Positions 58,417 to 64,000 of a stretch of 64,000 nucleotides of DNA are shown here, one piece after another. This DNA is from Actinomycetes bacterium. Lineage in GTDB: Bacteria > Actinomycetota > Acidimicrobiia > Acidimicrobiales > RAAP-2. Below the pieces are notes generated by a model. It was not told where the DNA came from. It saw nothing but the letters and a program-made list of their open reading frames with translations, and searched no databases. The number at the start of each line of letters is the position of its first letter. Position 1 is the stretch's first letter. The stretch is taken from contig JAJYSP010000003.1 in NCBI GenBank assembly GCA_021793515.1, positions 1 to 64,000 of the forward strand, read 5' to 3'. A program made the position numbers and the translations under genes.

Positions 58417-59477
58417 AGGGTGACCTCGACTCGTGGGGTTGACGCGGTGACGACGGGGGTATGGACGGTGCGTTCGACGGGACGGTCACGTCGCGCGAGG
58501 TGCAGGCCCGCGACCATGCACCGTATCGAACCACCCGCGAGCTCGATCGTAGGGACATCGAGCGCGAGCAGCGAGGCGGACGCCGCGATCCGTGCGGCGT
58601 GGGCGTCCCCGAGGGCTCGTCGGGCCCGTTCGGAGAGGGCGAGCACGCGCCCGTCGCGGCCGGTGAGCTCGATGGCGTTGGCCGCGAAGTCGCGAACTTG
58701 GAAGGCGCTGAGCTCGAGTACCGTGCGCCCGGAGGACTCGAGGCGCTCGCGAATGGTGGTCCGCTGTCGCGGGTCACGGATGCTCGAGAGTCCGACGAGG
58801 GCGAAGTCGGTTCCAATCGACAGCATGACGTTGGTGTGATAGATCGCACGACCCGATTCGTCCAGTGCGTCAAAGACCACCGGCTCGTACCCGAGGTGTT
58901 CGCAGAACCGTCGAACGGCGACCTCGCTCGTGCGCGCCGATCGCGCGGCGTAGGCGACGCCGTGGACGTGGTCCAGGACCAGCGAGCCGGTCCCCTCCAG
59001 ATAGACCCCCGAACGCTCGAGTCCCGAGAAGTCGAGGACGTCGTGGACGCGGTAGTGCGCGTCGAGTGTCGCGAGCACGTCGCGCCGTCGCTCGCGCCGC
59101 CGGTTTACGGCGAGCATCGGGAAGAGGGCGACGTGTCCGTTCGCGTGCGTCGAGAACCAGTTGTTCGGAAAGACCGAGTCGGGGGTCGACCAGCCGCGGT
59201 CCTCGAAGAGGTGCACGGTCACGCCCGCCGCCGCGAGGGCGCGCGCGACGCCGGTCGCCTCGGCGTAGGCGCGCGACGCGAGCGTTCCCGCGTCGGCGTC
59301 GGCGCTCGCCTGGAATGCGTTGTCGGCGCGGGTCTGCTCGTTGGGACGGAAGTGGTGCGGTCGGATGAGCACGACGGCACTCGGTGATTGGGCGAACTGT
59401 TCGATCGTGGCGCCTCCTCGGTGCGACCTGCCGCGTGGCGACGTGGCCAAGCATAAAAGTGGCCGACCGTCACGCAC
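58413..59477 (-). CDS. CtlX-type amidinotransferase-fold hydrolase (citrulline hydrolase-like)
   Basis: Up to 354 residues, pentein fold. Seen: SAVVLIRPHHFRPNEQTRADNAFQ, the substrate/Asp loop DSVFPNNWFSTHANGHVALFPM, LEGTGSLVLDH, catalytic His in YHTNVMLSIGTDFALVGL, and the catalytic Cys in GGSIRCMVAGLHLAR near the C-terminus. This is the CtlX group, reported to hydrolyse citrulline to ornithine; dimethylarginine hydrolases are the alternative. The start is unclear: GTG 59477 is the longest option, but the best ribosome site (GAGGAGG, 59413-59419) is followed only by ACG (59408) or ATC (59405). It is translationally coupled to the decarboxylase. Confidence 0.8.
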   Translation of the reverse strand: MRDGRPLLCLATSPRGRSHRGGATIEQFAQSPSAVVLIRPHHFRPNEQTRADNAFQASADADAGTLASRAYAEATGVARALAAAGVTVHLFEDRGWSTPDSVFPNNWFSTHANGHVALFPMLAVNRRRERRRDVLATLDAHYRVHDVLDFSGLERSGVYLEGTGSLVLDHVHGVAYAARSARTSEVAVRRFCEHLGYEPVVFDALDESGRAIYHTNVMLSIGTDFALVGLSSIRDPRQRTTIRERLESSGRTVLELSAFQVRDFAANAIELTGRDGRVLALSERARRALGDAHAARIAASASLLALDVPTIELAGGSIRCMVAGLHLARRDRPVERTVHTPVVTASTPRVEVTL

Positions 59478-59510
59478 AATGATAGAAAACTACAAATTAT
59501 GAGGCCTACG

Positions 59511-59540
59511 TGACCAAAAGTTACTGGGTTGCTCTACACT
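59511..59540 (+). promoter_or_regulatory. Predicted leaderless promoter of the Lrp/AsnC gene
   Basis: TACACT (59535-59540) ends 7 bases before ATG 59548, and TGACCA (59511-59516) lies 18 bases upstream of it. No ribosome site is present, which fits a leaderless mRNA. The AT-rich 70-base gap is shared with the divergent CtlX gene and may hold Lrp sites. Confidence 0.5.
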
Positions 59541-59547
59541 TTGTTGC

Positions 59548-59973
59548 ATGCACGATCTCGACGCGCTCGACCGAGCGTTGATCGGACTGTTGCGCGCCGA
59601 CGGCCGCGCCCCGGTCTCGCGACTGGCCGAGGCATTGGGTGTCTCGCGCGGCACGGTCCAGAACCGGTTGGACCGACTGGTCGACGACGGCGTGATCGTC
59701 GGCTTCACGGTGCGGCTGCGCGAGGACGTGGACGACGACGTGGTGCGCGCGATGATGGTGATCCGCCTCGTGGGCCAGTCGACGACGGCGGTCGTGCGCC
59801 AGCTACGCGGGATGCCCGAGGTGCGAGCCGTGCACACGACGAACGGGGCGTGGGACCTCATGGCCGAGATAGCCGTTGCGTCCCTACCCGACCTCGATCG
59901 TGTCTTGAGCGCGATCCGCTCGATCCACGGGATCGAGAACAGCGAGACGAGCATCCTGCTCACCTCGGTCTGA
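59548..59973 (+). CDS. Lrp/AsnC-family transcriptional regulator
   Basis: A 141-residue regulator: winged helix-turn-helix (about 3-50; LDALDRALIGLLRADGRAPVSRLAEALGVSRGTVQNRLDRLVDDGVI) and a RAM ligand-binding domain (about 65-138; VRAMMVIRLVGQSTTAVVRQL, EVRAVHTTNGAWDLMAEIAV). Such proteins sense amino acids as dimers to octamers. It is divergent from the CtlX/decarboxylase pair and upstream of lysA, so arginine, ornithine or lysine is a likely effector. The start is ATG 59548, apparently leaderless. Confidence 0.92.
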   Translation: MHDLDALDRALIGLLRADGRAPVSRLAEALGVSRGTVQNRLDRLVDDGVIVGFTVRLREDVDDDVVRAMMVIRLVGQSTTAVVRQLRGMPEVRAVHTTNGAWDLMAEIAVASLPDLDRVLSAIRSIHGIENSETSILLTSV

Positions 59974-60067
59974 TCCGAGGTCGCGTCGACGTCGACCACG
60001 ACAACGACGCGAAGCCCACCGTTGCGCGCGGTAGCGTCGTGCCCGATAGCGCCGTCTGGGAGGGCCG

Positions 60068-61342
60068 ATGACCATCGACGAACGTGCCAACACCGATGGG
60101 AACGCGATTGAAGACCTCATGCCACCGGGAACGAGGGTCGTGGACGGGCGCCTCGTGCTCGGCGGTCGGTACGCCAGTGAGCTCGCCGACACCTTCGACA
60201 CCCCGGCCCTGATCATCGACGAGGCGGCGCTACGGGCCCGCGCGCGACGCTACGCCGACGGCCTGCGCTCGCGTTGGCCCAACTCGCGCGTCGTGTGGGC
60301 GTCTAAGTCGCTGCCCTGCACCGCGATCTACCGAATCATGGGTGCGGAGGGTCTCGGCGTCGACGTCGCCGGCGGTGGCGAGCTCGTGATGGCCCTAGCC
60401 GGTGGCGTCGATCCGGCCCGCCTTGTCCTGCACGGCAACGCAAAGACCGACACCGAACTCACAATGGCTCTCGAGGCCGGCGTCGGGACCATCGTGATCG
60501 ACAACCTCGACGACGTTGCGCGCCTCGAGCGTTTGGCGACCCGTGAGCAGGGCGTGCTGATCCGGGTGATCCCCGACGTCGAGACGGCGACCCACGACGC
60601 GATCGCGACCGGACACCAGAACTCGAAGTTCGGGCTCTCGATCCCCGAGGCGCGCACCCTGATCGACCGACTTCGCGGGAGCGCCCGCCTGCGACTCGAC
60701 GGGCTCCACGCGCACATCGGTTCACAGATCCTCGACGTCGAGCCGTTCGCGCGGGCCGTCGAGGCGATCGCCACGCTCGGATCGTTCGACGTCTACGACC
60801 TCGGGGGCGGGCTCGGGGCCCGCTACACCTACGACGACCACCCGCCGTCGATCGAGGCGTATCTCGATACGCTCACCGACGCGGCTCGTGCGTTCCTGCC
60901 CGCGAGCGCACGACTCCTCATCGAACCCGGCCGCTCGATGATCGCCGAGACCGGAGTCACGATCTATCGGGTGGTGTCGGTCAAGCGCGGCGCCTCGCGA
61001 ACCTTCGTCGCCGTCGACGGTGGTATGGGCGACAACCTCGAAGTCTCGCTCTACGGTCAGCGCTTCGAGGCGACGATGGCCGATCGGGTGGGTGGCGGCG
61101 ACGACTACACGGTGGTCGGACGGCACTGTGAGTCGGGTGACCAGTTGATCGACTCGGTCCCGCTCGTCGAGCCGGCCGTCGGTGATGTGCTCGCCGTCGC
61201 GGTGACCGGTGCCTACTGCCTGACCATGGCGAACAACTACAACGGCGCGCTGCGACCACCGATTGTGCTGGTGAAGGACGGCGAGGCCCGTCTCGCGCTG
61301 CGCCGCGAGAGCTACGACGACCTGCTTCGCCGAGACGCGTGA
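60068..61342 (+). CDS. lysA: Diaminopimelate decarboxylase
   Basis: A 424-residue PLP enzyme (alanine-racemase-type barrel) producing L-lysine from meso-diaminopimelate. Seen: FDTPALIIDEAALRARARRY, PLP Lys in VVWASKSLPCTAIYRI (about 82), GVDVAGGGELVMAL, HIGSQILDVEPF, YDLGGGLGARY, LIEPGRSMIAETG, and the cross-subunit Cys in RHCESGDQLIDSVPL, followed by GAYCLTMANNYNG. The HCESGD string supports LysA over ornithine/arginine decarboxylases of the same fold. ATG 60068 follows GGGAGGG. It lies 94 bases after the Lrp/AsnC gene on the same strand. Confidence 0.93.
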   Translation: MTIDERANTDGNAIEDLMPPGTRVVDGRLVLGGRYASELADTFDTPALIIDEAALRARARRYADGLRSRWPNSRVVWASKSLPCTAIYRIMGAEGLGVDVAGGGELVMALAGGVDPARLVLHGNAKTDTELTMALEAGVGTIVIDNLDDVARLERLATREQGVLIRVIPDVETATHDAIATGHQNSKFGLSIPEARTLIDRLRGSARLRLDGLHAHIGSQILDVEPFARAVEAIATLGSFDVYDLGGGLGARYTYDDHPPSIEAYLDTLTDAARAFLPASARLLIEPGRSMIAETGVTIYRVVSVKRGASRTFVAVDGGMGDNLEVSLYGQRFEATMADRVGGGDDYTVVGRHCESGDQLIDSVPLVEPAVGDVLAVAVTGAYCLTMANNYNGALRPPIVLVKDGEARLALRRESYDDLLRRDA

Positions 61343-61367
61343 ACCGCTACCCCGGCGCCTCGTCGGG

Positions 61368-62603
61368 TCAGTCGTCGTCGCGCTCGCCGGGTAGCGGCAC
61401 GCGTCTGAACCAGGCCCAAAGCGTGAGGTCATAGAGCACCTTGATCGAACCGGCGACCGCGAACGGGAGGCCGAGGGAGTTCCCCGAGAGCGCCGACGCG
61501 ACCGGCGGGCCGAACGGTCGAGTCACGTAGCGCGCGGTGTTCGTGTAGGCCGCGGCGGGGGTCCGCTCGTCGGGTTCGACCAGGTTCATGACGTAGGCCT
61601 GGCGCGTCGGCACGTCCATCTGGGAGAGCGAGGCTCGGGCGATCAAGAGGATGATCGCGACCGTGAGGTTGGGTGAGAAGGCGACGGCGATCACCAAGAG
61701 GTTCGAGGGCAGGTGGCTAAAGACCATCGTCGCGAGCAGACCGAAGCGTTTCGCGAGGGCGCTCGCGGCGAGGAACGAGAACGTCTGGAAGGCGCCGAGG
61801 AAGAAGAACAGGGCGCCGATGGTCTCGGTCGACGCGTGAAAGCGCGTGTGAAGCCAGTAGCCGACGAACACCGAGACCGTGAGTCCGCCCGCGAAGGAGT
61901 CGAGGGCGAACAGCGCCGCGAGACGACGCACCACCGAGGTCGAGTTGACCAGGCGACCACGGACCGCTCCTCGACCCGGTGCCTCGACGCCCACGCTTAG
62001 GGACCGTGCGACCAGTGCGCCGCCCACCGCGATCGGCACGAAGACGAGGAACAGGGCCGCGGGTGGTCCCCCAGCGCCGCCGATAGCCCACTGCGCGAGC
62101 CCGGCTGCGAGGGCCCCCAGTGAACCACTCGCCGCCGCGACCGCGTTGTAGCGGCCGAAGTTACGCGTGCGAGTGGTGGAGCGACGCTCCGCGGCGATCA
62201 TCGCCTGCTCGAGTGAGGTGAAGGGGCCGGACTCGATGACCTCGACCGAGAGCGACCCCGTGAGCCCGCCGAGCACGAGTAACCAGATGTTCGCCGTGAC
62301 GGCGAAGATGATCCCGGTCACACCGAGCAGGAGAAAGAGCAGCGCGTACGACCGTCGCCGTCCGATCCGGTCGGCGAAGCGTCCGACGGCGAGCGAGGTG
62401 ATCGCGATGCCCGCGAGCATCGCGCCGAGCACGAGGCCGACCTGCCAGCGAGACAGGCCACGATCGGCGAGCGAGGTCGCGAGCAGGACCGTGGCGAAGC
62501 CGTAGGCCGCCGCGCGCAGCCCCTGGGCCACGTAGATCTTGGTGGTGTCGCTCACGACGGCATCGGTGGCGCTCGGTTCGGCGCCGGTTGCGGGCACGGT
62601 CAC
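61368..62603 (-). CDS. MFS transporter
   Basis: A 411-residue major facilitator protein with about 12 helices. The loop 2-3 motif is GRFADRIGRRRSYALLF (about 68-84), typical of the superfamily's GxxxDRxGRR. Other segments include GLSRWQVGLVLGAMLAGIAIT and the second-half FALDSFAGGLTVSVFVGYWLHTRF. Substrate is unknown; relatives are annotated as multidrug-type exporters. I start at GTG 62603, which overlaps the stop of the upstream permease gene (GTGA); the frame is open further upstream but there it is antisense-like to that gene. Confidence 0.85.
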   Translation of the reverse strand: MTVPATGAEPSATDAVVSDTTKIYVAQGLRAAAYGFATVLLATSLADRGLSRWQVGLVLGAMLAGIAITSLAVGRFADRIGRRRSYALLFLLLGVTGIIFAVTANIWLLVLGGLTGSLSVEVIESGPFTSLEQAMIAAERRSTTRTRNFGRYNAVAAASGSLGALAAGLAQWAIGGAGGPPAALFLVFVPIAVGGALVARSLSVGVEAPGRGAVRGRLVNSTSVVRRLAALFALDSFAGGLTVSVFVGYWLHTRFHASTETIGALFFFLGAFQTFSFLAASALAKRFGLLATMVFSHLPSNLLVIAVAFSPNLTVAIILLIARASLSQMDVPTRQAYVMNLVEPDERTPAAAYTNTARYVTRPFGPPVASALSGNSLGLPFAVAGSIKVLYDLTLWAWFRRVPLPGERDDD

Positions 62604-63724
62604 GAACCCGGGTGCGTGGACTCCCAGAACTCCTTCACGGTCGCGTGGATCGCCGCGGCGACCGGAACGGCGAGCACGACCCCGACGAAGCCCCCGAAGA
62701 GTCCGCCGATCCACGCCCCGATCTCGGCGCCCATGATGATCGAGAGGAAGATCATCAGCGGGTTCACGTTCACGGTCTTAGCCATCACGATGGGGTTGAG
62801 CACGTGGTTCTGGATCAGGGTGTAGGCGAGAAAGACGATCAGGGTGATGACACCGGCGGTCGGCGAGTAGATCGCGGCGAAGAGCACCGTCGGGAACCCC
62901 GCGAGCGCGCCGCCGATCTGGGGCAGGAAGTCCACGAGCAGCACCCAGAGTGCGAAGAGCATGGGGTAGGGCACGCCGAGCGAGACGAGCGTGATGAAGA
63001 CGACGACGGCCCCGAGGAACGAGGTCAAGAACCCTCCGAGCAGGTAACCCAGTGAGGCGCGGGCGATGACCGCGCCGAGGCGCTCGGCGCGCGGCCGGTT
63101 GCGATCCGAGAGCAGCGCCATGAACCCGAAGTGCAGCTTGGGCGCCTCGACGAGCAGCAGCACGATGTAGAAGAACATCGTGACGAGCATGAAGGTCGTC
63201 GTGATCGCGCCGCGCCCGAGGGCGAGCACCGGGCGCGACAGACCCCTGGCGAAGTTCGTCAACTTGTCGGTGTTGTGGGTGATCCAGTGCTGGACGTGGT
63301 ACTGGCGAAACAGGTGCCCGAGCCAGCCGTGGCCGGCTTCGGCCTGACGGATGTAGCCGGGCAGCGCGTTGGCGAGGTTGGTGAGGCCGTTGACGAGCGG
63401 GTACCCGAAGGCGACCGCGAGCCCGGAGAAGGCGATGAGCGCGACCACCATCACGACGGTGACCGCGTAGCCCCGGCGGCGCACGCCGTGGCGCATCAGC
63501 CACTGGACGACCGGGTTCAACAACATGGCGATGAAGCTGCCGACGACGAGCGTGAGCAGGATCGCCTTCAGGTGGAAGAGGATCTGGCCGAGCGCGTAGA
63601 CGCCGACGATGACCCCGACGGTGGCGAGGATCGTCGCGAGCGGCACGCTCGCACTGCGCGCGCTCGCAAAGAGCCGTCCACGGCGCGTCTCGGCCTCGCG
63701 CGGGTCACGCGCCTCGTCGGTCAC
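62600..63724 (-). CDS. AI-2E-family transporter (PerM/YdiK type)
   Basis: About 374 residues from GTG 63724; a TTG at 63811 would add 29 mainly basic residues. It has eight or so helices: PLATILATVGVIVGVYALGQILFHLKAILLTLVVGSFIAMLLNPVVQWL at the start, and family strings LLVDFLPQIGGALAGFPTVLFA, LIQNHVLNPIVMAKTVNVNPLMIFLSIIMGAEIGAWIGGLFG and VPVAAAIHATVKEF. The family contains proposed autoinducer-2 exporters and Na+/H+ antiporters; the substrate is unknown here. It is coupled to the MFS gene. Confidence 0.85.
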   Translation of the reverse strand: MTDEARDPREAETRRGRLFASARSASVPLATILATVGVIVGVYALGQILFHLKAILLTLVVGSFIAMLLNPVVQWLMRHGVRRRGYAVTVVMVVALIAFSGLAVAFGYPLVNGLTNLANALPGYIRQAEAGHGWLGHLFRQYHVQHWITHNTDKLTNFARGLSRPVLALGRGAITTTFMLVTMFFYIVLLLVEAPKLHFGFMALLSDRNRPRAERLGAVIARASLGYLLGGFLTSFLGAVVVFITLVSLGVPYPMLFALWVLLVDFLPQIGGALAGFPTVLFAAIYSPTAGVITLIVFLAYTLIQNHVLNPIVMAKTVNVNPLMIFLSIIMGAEIGAWIGGLFGGFVGVVLAVPVAAAIHATVKEFWESTHPGS

Positions 63725-63811
63725 GGTCGCGGCGGCGTCGCGCGTACCCGCTGGGCACTCGTGGGGTCGTCGAGGCTCACGCGGCCAACTTATCCGAGCG
63801 CGGCGCGTCAA

Positions 63812-64000
63812 CTGGGCCTTCGCGGTTCCAAACGTGCACGATCACGTCACGGCTCGCGGAGTGCTAGTAATGCCGGTGGTGCCGGAGGAACGAGAGGTGG
63901 GTCCGTGACCATCGGGGGGACGAGGCGCGCACGCGCGGGCGTTCGCCGTGGTGCGGGGTCGTCTTGCGTTCTTCGACCTGCGGGCGCGTCGCCCGGGTCG
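63812..64000. other. Right-edge region without a supported gene
   Basis: 189 bases to the window end. A plus-strand gene may begin at GTG 63905, preceded by GAGGTGGG, because the frame stays open to the edge, but only 32 residues (VTIGGTRRARAG...) are visible and they show no motif. Confidence 0.3.

Noticed and set aside
1-64000. tRNA, rRNA or CRISPR arrays
   Set aside because: No cloverleaf with a recognisable GTTCGANTC arm in gaps, no rRNA-like conserved blocks, and no regularly spaced repeats were seen by eye.

Overview
The window is about 64 kb of high-GC bacterial DNA. Gene content and style suggest a free-living member of the Actinomycetota, probably near the Acidimicrobiia. The pointers are many GTG/TTG starts, ATGA/GTGA translational couplings, several apparently leaderless promoters, a protein of the mycobacterial Rv1355c family beside an Rv1354c-like diguanylate cyclase/phosphodiesterase, EF-G2, a fused acetyl-CoA carboxylase carboxyltransferase, DUF3048 and DUF4232 proteins. 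The taxonomy is inferred from family resemblance only.

Region 1 (1-6.1 kb): a type IV pilus locus. It holds the end of an ISL3-type transposase, a PilX-like minor pilus protein, a GFTLIELL major pilin, PilT, a DUF429 protein and, on the other strand, the prepilin peptidase. Positions 1 to about 2.8 kb are visibly more AT-rich than the rest. A frameshifted IS481 element sits exactly between the DUF429 and prepilin peptidase genes in a CTAG target that supplies stop codons to both flanking readings.

Region 2 (6.3-23 kb): a cyclic-di-GMP island. It starts with a large GNAT-like/E1-like/nitroreductase fusion, followed by GAF-GAF-GGDEF-EAL, a stand-alone GGDEF protein, a coupled protein of unknown function, a polytopic membrane protein, two PAS-GAF-HD-GYP phosphodiesterases and two PAS-GGDEF-EAL proteins on the minus strand. 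A third HD-GYP gene at 53.6 kb carries a frameshift. Pili and c-di-GMP enzymes together suggest control of surface motility or attachment.

Region 3 (23-39 kb): a RidA-alpha/beta-hydrolase fusion, then an acyl-CoA block (acyl-CoA synthetase, 3-hydroxyacyl-CoA dehydrogenase, acyl-CoA dehydrogenase, an atypical SDR, fused carboxyltransferase). Envelope and stress genes follow: DUF3048 lipoprotein, a PadR-controlled membrane protein, MscL with a zinc ribbon, convergent NfeD and SPFH genes, EF-G2, and a VOC protein.

Region 4 (39-53 kb): DUF1003, a divergent NRAMP transporter, an aldo/keto reductase, then assimilatory sulfite reductase with siroheme synthesis genes (cobA, sirC-like) behind a promoter that carries an Rrf2/IscR-like site. 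Next comes a nearly complete oxidative uronate/aldarate pathway: uronate dehydrogenase, glucarate dehydratase, HpcH/HpaI aldolase, tartronate semialdehyde reductase, glycerate 2-kinase, plus an unrecognised TIM-barrel-like protein and an aldehyde dehydrogenase.

Region 5 (53-64 kb): a small PH-like protein, the frameshifted HD-GYP gene, an RCK potassium channel, a class-I amino-acid decarboxylase coupled to a CtlX-type citrulline hydrolase (a plausible citrulline-ornithine-putrescine route) divergent from an Lrp/AsnC regulator, lysA, and a coupled MFS and AI-2E-family transporter pair. I found no rRNA, tRNA or CRISPR array.
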